From: Antedon bifida
Taxonomy: Eukaryota > Echinodermata > Crinoidea > Comatulida > Antedonidae
NCBI GenBank assembly: GCA_963402885.1
Contig: OY727096.1
Span: forward strand, 18,891,820 to 18,955,819
Direction: 5' to 3'
DNA: 64,000 bases
The notes beneath the pieces were generated by a model. The model had not been told where the DNA came from, did not search any database, and was given only the letters and a program-made list of their open reading frames with translations. Of the stretch, positions 34,541-47,800 are shown in pieces. Position 1 is the stretch's first letter, and every line of letters begins with the position of its first letter. The translations under genes and the position numbers were made by a program.

Positions 34541-34756
34541 TTTGACATTCTCGGCGTGGTACGACAGAACAGCACTAGTCCTCAATTGTACACTACGCGC
34601 ACCAGAGATCAAATTGATATACCCTATAATATACATCGCACTCCGCGATAATAATGAAATACACAGTGTAATAATTACTTAATTATTATTATATATCCTG
34701 TGACATTATATACAAACCCTTCTATACCTATATGATATGAAAAAGTGTCAAACTGT

Positions 34757-35800
34757 TTATCTGGGGTCATAGTCCATGGGTGTACTTTGCATCTGTGTCG
34801 TTTCTTCAGCTGTGATCTCAACTGATTCCACGTCTACATCATATCTAGATTTCGCACTTGCTCTTGGTCTTAAGACAACACCTGATAATTGAGTTCTGAA
34901 GCGACTTCTACCACGCTCAGAAGTGGATCCTCCTGAAACTCCTCGGAAGGTCTGTCCATCAGTTTCCATTACTTCGGTCTGGATGTCTGCATAAGCCTGT
35001 GTTTCTCCAGACACAGCACTGTTGCCGTCAGTAACTCCCCCACTATTGCCGTATGTTGTTGAACCATAGTTACTGCTGGCTGAATAGCTGGTGAAATCAT
35101 GGGTTATACTACTACTCTGAATATCTTGGACGCCAGATGTGCCTTCTTGGTCTCTGTAACCTACTGATTTATATGTTAAAAATGGACTACTTTGCTGGCC
35201 TACCTCGTTAATGACAATATTTTCACCACCGCCAGTTGGGTATTCATATTGTGTTGAAGTTTGTTCGGTCGACCAGCCTGCATTGTACCCGTCTCTACTG
35301 GCTTCTTGTTGCCCAGTATTCTGTTGATACGTTGTACTACTGGTTTGGTCATCAAATTCATTAGTTTGTGTAATATATAAACCTTCAGTCACCTCACCTT
35401 CAGCCCCTTCAATTGTCTCTATAGTATTGATAACATAAGACAGTTCACTGTCAATTTCTCCATCTTCCTCCTTTACTATAGGCTGGCTACAATGTTCGCA
35501 ATGATGATCTTTTTGTCCTTCGTCTGTTGTAGTTGTAATTGTTTCATACCCGTACTGTTGAGAAACATCTGTAATTCTTCCATCAGATGTAGTAGTAGTA
35601 TATTCTGGATATTCAACACGTTTTTCATCAGCCCACGTTCTAGTATCACCGATCGTGAGATCACCAGTTGTACCACTATTCATTGTTGTAGTTGTCTCTA
35701 TGTATCCATGTCTTCTTGCCACATCATCGTCTCTATTTTCTACAACGTAGCTTATTATCTCATCAGGTTTTCGAACAATTGGCTCTATGATTGCTCGTCT
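34757..35800 (-). CDS. C-terminal Ser/Gly/Thr-rich end of the giant tail
   Basis: About 345 residues after array 2. It contains SELSYVINTIETIEG, which echoes DISYVIKTIEKIEE just before array 2. It also has the lone Cys pair HCEHC and long stretches rich in Ser, Tyr, Gly and Gln (for example SYSASSNYGSTTYGNSGGV). The final segment is basic then acidic and ends in TAA at 34759-34757. It is probably disordered. Confidence 0.8.
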   Translation of the reverse strand, partial: RRAIIEPIVRKPDEIISYVVENRDDDVARRHGYIETTTTMNSGTTGDLTIGDTRTWADEKRVEYPEYTTTTSDGRITDVSQQYGYETITTTTDEGQKDHHCEHCSQPIVKEEDGEIDSELSYVINTIETIEGAEGEVTEGLYITQTNEFDDQTSSTTYQQNTGQQEASRDGYNAGWSTEQTSTQYEYPTGGGENIVINEVGQQSSPFLTYKSVGYRDQEGTSGVQDIQSSSITHDFTSYSASSNYGSTTYGNSGGVTDGNSAVSGETQAYADIQTEVMETDGQTFRGVSGGSTSERGRSRFRTQLSGVVLRPRASAKSRYDVDVESVEITAEETTQMQSTPMDYDPR

Positions 35801-38800
35801 TTGTCTTCGAGGTGATTCTTCACGTCTGTCTGCTATATAACTTCTTGTCTCTTTATCATATGGTTCTCGTGTTCTTTCATCAGTAGTAGTAGTTGTAGTC
35901 GTTTCTATGATTTCTTGTCTTGGCCTTTGAGGTGACTCTTCTCTTCTTCCAACTACATATTTTCTAGTCTCATAATCATACATTTGTACAACAGGTTCTC
36001 GTGTTCTTTCATCAGTAGTAGTGGTAGTAGTTGTTTCTATAATTTCTTGTTGTCTTGGTCTTTGAGGTGATTCTTCACGCCTCTCTACTACATAAGTTCT
36101 TATATTTTCACTACTTAGTCTTTGTACAACAGGTTCTCGTGTTCTTTCACCAGTAGTAGTGGTTGTAGTAGTTTCTAGGATTTCTTGTTGTCTTGGTCTT
36201 TGAGGTGATTCTTCACGTCTTTCAACTACATATTTCCTATCACCATATCTTTGTACAACAGGTTCTCGTGTTCTTTCATCAGTAGTAGTTGTTGTAGTAG
36301 TTGTTTCTATGATATCTTGTCTTGGTCTTTGCGATGACTCTTCATGTCTTTCAACAACAGATTTCCTATCACCATACCTTTGTACAGCAGGTTCTCGTGT
36401 TATTTCATCAGTAGTGGTTGTAGTAGTTGTTTCTATGATATCTTGTCTTGGTCTTTGAGGTGACTCTTCACGTCTCTCAACAACATATTTCCTATCACCA
36501 TACATTGGTACAACAGGTTCTCGTGTTCTTTCATCAGTAGTAGTGGTAGTAGTTGTTTCTATAATTTCTTGTTGTCTTGGTCTTTGAGGTGATTCTTCAC
36601 GCCTCTCTACTACATAGGTTCTTATCTTTTCACTACTTGGTCTTTGTACAACAGGTTCTCGTGTTCTTTCATCAGTAGTAGTGGTTGTAGTAGTTTCTAG
36701 GATTTCTTGTTGTCTTGGTCTTTGAGGTGATTCTTCACGCCTCTCTACTACATAGGTTCTTATCTTTTCACTACTTGGTCTTTGTACAACAGGTTCTCGT
36801 GTTCTTTCATCAGTAGTAGTGGTTGTAGTAGTTTCTAGGATTTCTTGTTGTCTTGGTCTTTGAGGTGACTCTTCACGTCTTTCAACAACATATTTCCTAT
36901 CACCATACCTTTGTATAACAGGTTCTCGTGTTCTTTCATCAGTAGTAGTAGTGGTAGTAGTTGTTTCTATGATTTCTTGCTGTCTTGGTCTTTGAGGTGA
37001 CTCTTCACGTCTTTCAACTACATATTTCCTATCACCATATCTTTGTACAACAGGTTCTCGTGTTCTTTCATCAGTAGTAGTTGTTGTAGTAGTTGTTTCT
37101 ATGATATCTTGTCTTGGTCTTTGCGATGACTCTTCATGTCTTTCAACAACAGATTTCCTATCACCATACCTTTGTACAGCAGGTTCTCGTGTTATTTCAT
37201 CAGTAGTGGTTGTAGTAGTTGTTTCTATGATATCTTGTCTTGGTCTTTGAGGTGACTCTTCACGTCTCTCAACAACATATTTCCTATCACCATACATTGG
37301 TACAACAGGTTCTCGTGTTCTTTCATCAGTAGTAGTGGTAGTAGTTGCTTCTATAATTTCTTGTTGTCTTGGTCTTTGAGGTGATTCTTCACGCCTCTCT
37401 ACTACATAGGTTCTTATCTTTTCACTACTTGGTCTTTGTACAACAGGTTCTCGTGTTCTTTCATCAGTAGTAGTGGTTGTAGTAGTTTCTAGGATTTCTT
37501 GTTGTCTTGGTCTTTGAGGTGATTCTTCACGCCTCTCTACTACATAAGTTCTTATATTTTCACTACTTAGTCTTTGTACAACAGGTTCTCGTGTTCTTTC
37601 ATCAGTAGTAGTGGTAGTAGTTGTTTCTATGATTTCTTGTTGTCTTGGTCTTTGAGGTGACTCTTCACGTCTTTCAACAACATATTTCCTATCACCATAC
37701 CTTTGTATAACAGGTTCTCGTGTTCTTTCATCAGTAGTAGTGGTTGTAGTAGTTGTTTCTAAGATTTCTTGTTGTCTTGGCCTTTGAGGGGATTCTTCGC
37801 GCCTCTCTACTACATAGGTTCTTATATTTTCACTACTTGGTCTTTGTACAACAGGTTCTCGTGTTCTTTCATCAGTAGTAGAGGTTGTAGTAGTTGTTTC
37901 TATGATTTCTTGTTGTCTTGGTCTTTGAGGTGACTCTTCGCGTCTTTCAACAACATATTTCCTATCACCATACCTTTGTATAACAGGTTCTCGTGTTCTT
38001 TCATCAGTAGTAGTAGTGGTAGTAGTTGTTTCTATGATTTCTTGCTGTCTTGGTCTTTGAGGTGACTCTTCACGTCTTTCAACTACATATTTCCTATCAC
38101 CATATCTTTGTACAACAGGTTCTCGTGTTCTTTCATCAGTAGTAGTAGTGGTAGTAGTTGTTTCTATGATTTCTTGTTGTCTTGGTCTTTGAGGGGATTC
38201 TTCACGCCTCTCTACTACATAGGTTCTTATCTTTTCATTACTTGGTCTTTGTACAACAGGTTCTCGTGTTCTTTCATCAGTAGTAGTGGTTGTAGTAGTT
38301 TCTATGATTTCTTGTTGTCTTGGTCTTTGAGGTGACTCTTCACGTCTTTCAACAACATATTTCCTATCACCATACCTTTGTATAACAGGTTCTCGTGTTC
38401 TTTCATCAGTAGTAGTGGTTGTAGTAGTTGTTTCTAAGATTTCTTGTTGTCTTGGTCTTTGAGGGGATTCTTCGCGCCTCTCTACTACATAGGTTCTTAT
38501 ATTTTCACTACTTGGTCTTTGTACAACAGGTTCTCGTGTTTTTTCATCATTAGTAGTGGTAGTAGTTGTTTCCATGATATCTTGTTGTCTTGGTCTTTGA
38601 GGTGATTCTTCACGCCTCTCTACTACATAAGTTCTTATCTTTTCACTACTTGGTCTTTGTACAACAGGTTCTCGGGTTCTTTCATCAGTAGTAGTGGTTG
38701 TAGTAGTTGTTTCTATGATATCTTGTTGTCTTTGAGGTGACTCTTCACGTTTTTCAACAATATATTTCCTATCACCATACCCTTGTATAACAGGTTCTCG

Positions 38801-41800
38801 GGTTCTTTCATCAGTAGTAGTGGTTGTAGTTGTTTCTATGATATCTTGTTGTCTTGGTCTTTGAGGGGATTCTTCACGCCTCTCTACTACATAGGTTCTT
38901 ATCTTTTCACTACTTGGTCTTTTTACAGCAGGTTCTCTTGTTCTTTGATCAGTAGTAGTGGTAGTAGTTGTTTCTATGATTTCTTGTTGTCTTGGTCTTT
39001 GAGGTGACTCTTCACGTCTTTCAACTACATATTTCCTATCACCATACCCTTGTACAACAGGTTTTCGTGTTCTTTCGTCTGTAGTAGTGGTAGTAGTTGT
39101 TTCTATGATTTCTTGTTGTTTTGGTCTTTGTGGTGACTCTTCACGCCTCTCTACTACATAGGTTCTTATCTTTTCACTACTTGGTCTTTTTACAGCAGGT
39201 TCTCTTGTTCTTTGATCGGTAGTAGTGGTAGTAGTTGTTTCTATGATTTCTTGTTGTCTTGGTCTTTGAGGTGACTCTTCACGTCTTTCAACAACATATT
39301 TCCTATCACCATACCTTTGTATAACAGGTTCTCGTGTTCTTTCATCAGTAGTAGTGGTTGTAGTAGTTGTTTCTATGATATCTTGTTGTCTTGGTCTTTG
39401 AGGGGATTCTTCACGCCTCTCTACTACATAGGTTCTTATCTTTTCACTACTTGGTCTTTTTACAGCAGGTTCTCTTGTTATTTCATCTGTAGTAGTGGTA
39501 GTAGTTGTTTCTATGATTTCTTGTTGTCTTGGTTTTTGAGGTGACTCTTTACGTCTTTCAACAATATATTTCCTATCATCATACCTTTGTACAACAGGTT
39601 CTCGTGTTATTTCATCAGTAGTGGTTGTAGTTGATTCTATGATTTCTTGTTGTCTTGGTCTTTGAGGTGACTCTTCACGTCTTTCAACTACATATTTCCT
39701 ATCACCATACCTTTGTACAACAGGTTCTCGTATTCTTTCATCAGTAGTAGTGGTTGTAGTAATTGTTTCTATGATATCTTGTCTTGGTCTTTGAGGGGAT
39801 TCTTCACGCCTCTCTACTACATAGGTTCTTATCTTTTCACTACTTGGTCTTTTTACAGCAGGTTCTCGTGTCCTTTCGTCTGTAGTAGTGGTTGTAGAAG
39901 TTCCTATGATTTCTTGTTGTCTTGGTCTTTGCGGTGATTCTTCGCGTCTTTCAACAACATATTTCCTATCACCATACCTTTGTACAACAGGTTCTCGTGT
40001 TCTTTCATCAGTAGTAGTGGTAGTAGTTGTTTCCATGATATCTTGTCTTGGTCTTTGAGGTGACTCTTCACGTCTTTCAACTACATATTTCCTATCACCA
40101 TATCTTTGTACAACAGGTTCTCGTGTTCTTTCATCAGTAGTAGTGGTAGTAGTTGTTTCCATGATATCTTGTCTTGGTCTTTGAGGTGACTCTTCACGTC
40201 TTTCAACTACATATTTCCTATCACCATATCTTTGTACAACAGGTTCTCGTGTTCTTTCATCAGTAGTAGTGGTAGTAGTTATTTCTATAATATCTTGTCT
40301 TGGTCTTTGAGGTGACTCACCATCAACTATTTGTTCGTCTTTAAACTCAATTCGTTCAGATTCTTCGATTTTCTCAATAGTTTTAATTACGTATGAAATA
40401 TCAGTGTCTGTGCTGCTTTCATCATCTACAGGTGATTTAATTTTTTGGCTTAAAGGTATTTCAATTGTTTGAGAAGGCATTTTGGTATTACCTTCGCTGG
40501 CTATTAGTGCACTCTCAAGTTCATTTCGATCGGAAGTTGACATCACTATTGAATAAGTATTCTTACTTTCGTATTTCAGTAAGTGGACTGTTTCTGGAGT
40601 CCCATCCCATCTTACCACAATAGCCTCTATATAATCTTCATTTATGGGATAGGGATCAATATACCATGGTCCTTCTTGATATCGTTTCATGTACTTTATA
40701 TCATACCTATCATCTCCTGCATGCGGAATGATTAGTTTTATTTGATCAATATCGTACATATATTTTGCAGCAGGGTCATCATTTTCTACAATTTTAATAG
40801 GACGCTTTCTTATTTTATCTTTTCCTACTTGAACTAAAAACTCATCTAATTGTTCTTTACGATATGTGTATCCAGTCTCTTTCATTTTCTCTCCTTCTTC
40901 ATAATACTTTACTGGTTGTTTTATTGATAGTCTGCGATATGTTGCTGTATCTCTGTCATAACTGAATACGAATGGCTGACTGACTACAAGGCTGCCATCA
41001 ACATTCACTATATAAGCCTCAAATGGTCTGTCAAGTGGAATAGCTTTCAAACCACTTGCTTCGTCAAAATGTCTTTCAAGGGTTGTTAATTTATCACCAA
41101 CATCTAAAATCATGAACTTAAGTTTTTTGCTGTCAAACTTACTAAGATTTTTTAGTTGTGAGCTTCGCTCATTTATTTTTATATCTCTTAGTTTATCTAC
41201 AATGTCTGTTCCTTGTATGGCAATAATACCTGTCTTTGTCGTCGTCCCCCGTTCAGAAATAATTTCTAAAATTTCCTTGTCAAGTTTGTCAAGTTCTTGT
41301 AAAACATTCCTTTGTGTTAACTCATTCTCTTGAAGAATATTTTCTGGTTCTAAAAGTATCTTGTCGAGTGCTCTTTGTAGTGGAACAACATCTTTCTTCA
41401 CAATTTGTGGTTCCAGTTGCAGCTCTTCTATTTCAGAAATTCCATCAATTTCACTGGTGAATGGTTGAGTTGTATCTGAGAATCTTTTAGTGTATTCCAA
41501 TCTCGTAAGACTGTCTCTGCGATCATTTCTTTTAGGAAAATACTGGGATTTGAATGGATGGTCAATACTACCAAACTCGGTTTTAGAATCGCGCTTCGTT
41601 CTGACATCAGAATATTTTTCATCTATTGTGTTTTTTCCAGTAAAGTGGCTATCTACTGGTTTTGTTGAACGTCTTTGCTTTTCAGGTGACCTTGTTCGTC
41701 TTATGTCTTCGGGTTCTCTTCTATCATCTTCAGTAATGACATAATCAGTTGTTGTAACAGTTGTTTCGTAACTGCCTCTAGTTATTTCTTGTTCATCTGA

Positions 41801-44800
41801 TCTACCTGGACGTCCATCTGTTGGTTGAATCGGACGCCTTTGCTTTTCAGGTGACCTTGTTCTTCTTATGTATTCGGGTTCTCTTCTGCCATCTTCAGTT
41901 ACGACATAATCAGTTGTTTCGTAAGCATCTCTAATTGTGTCTTGTTCATCTGGTCTACCTGGACGTCTTTCTGTTGGTTGAGTTTGACGTCTTTGCTTTT
42001 CAGGAGACCTTGTTCGCCTTGTGTCTTCGGGTTCTCGTCTGTCATCTTCAGTAAAAACATAATCCTCTTTTGTTGTTGTAACAGTTGTTTCATAAACATC
42101 TCTAATTGTGTCTTGTTCATCTGGTCTACCAGGACGTCTTTCTGTTGGTTGAGTTGGACGCCTTTGTTTTTCAGGTGACCTTCTTCGTCTTGAGCCTTCA
42201 GGTTCTCGTCTGTCATCTTCAGTTATGACATAGTCAGTTGTTGTAACAGTTGTTTCGTAAACATCTCTAATTGTGTCTTGTTCATCTGGTCTACCTGGAC
42301 GTCTTTCTTTTGGTTGAATTAGACGTCGTTGTTTTTCAGGTGACCTTGTTCGTCTTATTGCTTCGGGTTCTTTTCTGTCACCTTTAGTAATGATATAATC
42401 CTCTTCTGTTCTTGTAACAGTTGTTTCGTAAACATCTCTAATTAAGTCTTGTTCATCTGGTCTACCAGGACGTCTTTCTGTTGGACGTCTTCGCCTTTCA
42501 GGTGACCTTGTTCGTCTTGTGTCTTCAGGTTCTCGTCTGTCATCTTCAGTAATAACATAATCCTCTTTTGTTGTTGTAACAGTTGTTTCATAAACATCTC
42601 TAATTGTGTCTTGTTCATCTGGTCTACCAGGACGTCTTTCTGTTGGTTGAGTTGGACGCCTTTGCCTTTCAGGTGACCTTGTTCGTCTTATGTATTCAGG
42701 TTGTCTTCTGTCATCTTCAGTTATGACATAATCAGTTGTGACAGTTTTTTCAAAAACATCTCTGGTTATGTCTTGTTCATCTGGTCTACCTGGACGTCTA
42801 TCTGTTGGTTGAATCGGACGCCTCTGCTTTTCAGGTGACCTTGTTCGTCTTGTGTCTTCGGGTTCTTGTATGTCATCTTCAGTTATGACATAGTCAGTTG
42901 TTGAAACAGTTGTTTCGTAAACATCTATAATTGTGTCTTGTTCATCTGGTCTACCTGGACGTCTTTCTTTTGGTTGAATTGGACGTCTTTGTTTTTCAGG
43001 TGACCTTGTTCGTCTTCTGTATTCAGGTTGTCTTTTGTCATCTTCAGTTATGACATAATCAGTTGTAACAGTTGTTTCATAAACATCTCTGGTTATGTCT
43101 TGTTCATCTGGTCTACCTGGACGTCTACTCGTTGGTTGAATCGGACGCCTCTGCTTTTCAGGTGACCTTGTTGGTCTTGTGTCTTCGGGTTCGTGTATGT
43201 CATCTTCAGTTATGACATAGTCAGTTGTTGTAACAGTTGTTTCGTAAACATCTCTAATTGTGTCTTGTTCATCTGGTCTACCTGGACGTCTTTCTTTTGG
43301 TTGAATTAGACGTCTTTGTTTTTCAGGTGACCTTGTTCGTCTTATTGCATCGGGTTCTTTTCTGTCACCTTTAGTAATGATATAATCCTCTTCTGTTCTT
43401 GTAACAGTTGTTTCGTAAACATCTCTAATTAAGTCTTGTTCATCTGGTCTACCAGGACGTCTTTCTGTTGGACGTCTTCGCCTTTCAGGTGACCTTGTTC
43501 GCCTTGTGTCTTCAGGTTCTCGTCTGTCATCTTCAGTAATAACATAATCCTCTTTTGTTGTTGTAACAGTTGTTTCATAAACATCTCTAATAGTGTCTTG
43601 TTCATCTGGTCTACCAGGACGTCTTTCTGTTGGTTGAGTTGGACGCCTTTGCTTTTCAGGTGACCTTGTTCGTCTTATGTATTCAGGTTGTCTTCGGTCA
43701 TCTTCAGTTATGACATAATCAGTTGTTGTAACAGTTGTTTCATAAACATCTCTGGTTATGTCTTGTTCATCTGGTCTACCTGGACGTCTATCTGTTGGTT
43801 GAATCGGACGCCTCTGCTTTTCAGGTGACCTTGTTCGTCTTGTGTCTTCGGGTTCTTGTATGTCATCTTCAGTTATGACATAATCAGTTGTTGAAACAGT
43901 TGTTTCGTAAACATCTCTAATTGTGTCTTGTTCATCTGGTCTACCTGGACGTCTTTCTTTTGGTTGAATTGGACGTCTTTGGTTTTCTGGTGACCTTGTT
44001 CGTCTTATTGCTTCGGGTTCTTTTCTGTCACCTTTAGTAATGATATAATCCTCTTCTGTTCTTGTAACAGTTGTTTCGTAAACATCTCTAATTATGTCTT
44101 GTTCATCTGGTCTACCAGGACGCCTTTCTGTTGGACGTCGTTGCCTTTCAGGTGACCTTGTTCGTCTTATGTCTTCAGGTTCTCTTCTGCCATCTTCAGT
44201 AATGATATAATCAGTTGTTGTTGTAACAGTTGTTTCGTAAACATCTCTAATTGTGTCTTGTTCATCTGGTCTACCTGGACGTCTATCTTCTGGTTGAATT
44301 GGACGTCTTTTGCTTTCAGGTGACCTTGTTCGCCTTGTGTTTTCAGGTTCTCGTCTGTCATCTTCAGTTATGACATAATCAGTTGTTGTTACAGTTTTTT
44401 CGTAAACATCTCTAATTGTGTCTTGTTCATCTGGTCTACCAGGACGTCTTTCTGTTGGTTGAATTGGACGCCTTTGCTTTTCAGGTGACCTTGTTCGTCT
44501 TGTGTCTTCGGGTTCTCGTCTGTCATCTTCAGTTATGACATAATCAGTTGTTGTTACAGTTGTTTCATAAACATCTCTAATTGTGTCTTGTTCATCTGGT
44601 CTACCAGGACGTCTTTCTGTTGGTTGAATTGGACGCCTTTGCTTTTCGGGTGACCTTCTTCGTCTTGTGTCTTCGGGTTCTTGTCTGTCATCTTCAGTAA
44701 TGACATAATCAGTTGTTGTAACAGTTGTTTCATAAACATCTCTAATTGTGTCTTGTTTATCTGGTCTACCAGGACTTCTATCTGTTGGTTGAGTTAGATG

Positions 44801-47800
44801 CCTTTGCTTTTCTGGTGACCTTGTTCGTCTTATGTATTCAGGTTGTCTTCTGTCATCTTCAGTTATGACATAATCAGTTGTGACAGTTTTTTCAAAAACA
44901 TCTCTAGTTATGTCGTGTTCATCTGGTCTACCAGGACGTCTTTCTGTTGGTTGAATCGGACTCTTTTGCTTTTCAGGTGACCTTGTTCGTCTTATGGCTT
45001 CGAGTTCTTTTCTGTCATCTTTTGTAATGATAAAATCCTCTTCTGTTCTTGTTGTAACAGTTGTTCCGTAAACATCTTTAATTGTGTCTTGTTCATCTGG
45101 TCTACCTGGACGTCTTTCTGTTGGTTGAATTAGACGTCTTTGCTTTTCAGGTGACCTTGTTCGTCTTATGTCTTCAGGTTCTCTTCTGTCACCTTTAGTA
45201 ATGATATAATCCTCTTCTGTTCTTGTTGTAACAGTTGTTTCGTAAACATCTCTAATTGTGTCTTGTTCATCTGGTCTACCTGGACGTCTTTCTGTTGGTT
45301 GAATTGGAAGTCTTTGCTTTTCAGGTGACCATGTTCGTCTTATGTCTTCAGGTTCTCTTCTGTCATCTCCAGTTATGACATAGTCAGTTGTTGTAACAGT
45401 TGTTTCGTAAACATCTTTAATTGTGTCTTGTTCATCTGGTCTACCTGGACGTCTTTCTGTTGGTTGAATTGGACGTCTTTGCTTTTCAGGTGACCTTGTT
45501 CGTCTTATGTCTTCAGGTTCTCTTCTGTCACCTTTAGTAATGATATAATCCTCTTCTGTTCTTGTTGTAACAGTTGTTTCGTAAACATCTCTAATTGTGT
45601 CTTGTTCATCTGGTCTACCTGGACGTCTTTCTGTTGGCTGAATTGGACGTCTTTGCTTTTCAGGTGACCTTGTTCGTCTTATGTCTTCAGGTTCTCTTCT
45701 GTCACCTTTAGTAATGATATAATCCTCTTCTGTTCTTGTTGTAACAGTTGTTTCGTAAACATCTCTAATTGTGTCTTGTTCATCTGGTCTACCTGGACGT
45801 CTTTCTGTTGGTTGAATTGGACGTCTTTGCTTTTCAGGTGACCTTGTTCGTCTTATGGCTTCGGGTTCTTTTCTGTCATCTTCAGTTATGACATAGTCAG
45901 TTGTTGTAACAGTTGTTTCGTAAACATCTTTAGTTGTGTCTTGTTCATCTGGTCTACCTGGACGTCTTTCTGTTGGTTGAATTGGACGTCTTTGCTTTTC
46001 AGGTGACCTTGTTCGTCTTATGTCTTCAGGTTCTCTTCTGTCACCTTTAGTAATGATATAATCTTCTTCTGTTCTTGTTGTAACAGTTGTTTCGTAAACA
46101 TCTCTAATTGTGTCTTGTTCATCTGGTCTACCTGGACGTCTTTCTGTTGGTTGAATTGGACGTCTTTGCTTTTCAGGTGACCTTGTTCGTCTTATGGCTT
46201 CGGGTTCTTTTCTGTCATCTTCAGTTATGACATAGTCAGTTGTTGTAACAGTTGTTTCGTAAACATCTTTAGTTGTGTCTTGTTCATCTGGTCTACCTGG
46301 ACGTCTTTCTGTTGGTTGAATTGGACGTCTTTGCTTTTCAGGTGACCTTGTTCGTCTTATGTCTTCAGGTTCTCTTCTGTCACCTTTAGTAATGATATAA
46401 TCCTCTTCTGTTCTTGTTGTAACAGTTGTTTCGTAAACATCTCTAATTGTGTCTTGTTCATCTGGTCTAACTGGACGTCTTTCTGTTGGCTGAATTGGAC
46501 GTCTTTGCTTTTCAGGTGACCTTGTTCGTCTTATGTCTTCAGGTTCTCTTCTGTCACCTTTAGTAATGATATAATCCTCTTCTGTTCTTGTTGTAACAGT
46601 TGTTTCGTAAACATCTCTAATTGTGTCTTGTTCATCTGGTCTACCTGGACGTCTTTCTGTTGGTTGAATTGGACGTCTTTGCTTTTCAGGTGACCTTGTT
46701 CGTCTTATATCTTCAGGTTCTCTTCTGTCACCTTTAGTAATGATATAATCCTCTTCTGTTTTTGTTGTAACAGTTGTTTCGTAAACATCTCTAATTGTGT
46801 CTTGTTCATCTGGTCTACCTGGACGTCTTTCTGTTGGTTGAATTGGACGTCTTTGCTTTTCAGGTGACCTTGTTCGTCTTATGGCTTCGGGTTCTCTTCT
46901 GCCATCTTCAGTTATGACATAGTCAGTTGTTGTAACAGTTGTTTCGTAAACATCTCTGGTTATGCCTTGTTCATCTGGTCTACCTAGACGTCTTTCTGCT
47001 GGTTGAGTTTGACGTCTTTGTTTTTTAGGTGACCTTGTTCGGCTTATGTCTTCAGGTTCTCTTCTGTCATCTTCAGTTATGACATAGTCAGTTGTTGTAA
47101 CAGTTGTTTCGTAAACATCTTTAGTTGTGTCTTGTTCATCTGGTCTACCAGGACGCCTTTCTGTTGGACGTCTTTGCTTTTCAGGTGACCTTGTTTGTCT
47201 TATACGTTCTATTTGGTCATCTTCATTAATGATATAATCCTCTTCTGTTCTTGTTACAGATGTTTTATAAACGTCTCTAATATTTTGATCTTTTGGTCTA
47301 ATCGGATGCCTTTCTATTGGTTGTGTTGGACGTCTTTGTTGCTCAGGTGACCTCGTTCGTCTGATTTCTGGTTCTCTTCGGTTATTGTCACTAGTATCGT
47401 GCAAGTGACGTCTTACACCAGGAGATCTTGTTTGCTGTATTTCTTGTTTTTCTTGGATAATTGTAGTTTCATGTTTATCTGGCATGGTTTGCCTCCTCTC
47501 TGTTTCTACAAGTTGTTGTGGATAATCAACCATTTCAATAATGGAATCGTCTTCAATTCTTGTGGTAATAGTTGTCTCCTGAATATCCTTTGTTGATTCT
47601 TTATTTTTTCCATGAAATTTCTGCTTCTGATAATCTGTTATTTTTTTTCCTAAACTGGTACTGCTATGGATCAATGCCTTGCTTTTATCCTTTAGGGAAC
47701 CTGTCAATCTCTTTAATGATCTACGTTTTGAAGATGGTTCAACTTCCATGGGTACATCAGAGATTCTATCCTTATGGTATATACCTGTAATATATTCTTC

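Larger units (their letters stand above)
31259..34756. other. Convergent intergenic region
   Basis: Both flanking genes end here, so it holds the two 3' untranslated regions. It is strongly AT-rich. I see the repeats listed separately, a short TA run near 32340 and the tRNA-like remnant at 34469-34540, but no further gene. Confidence 0.6.
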
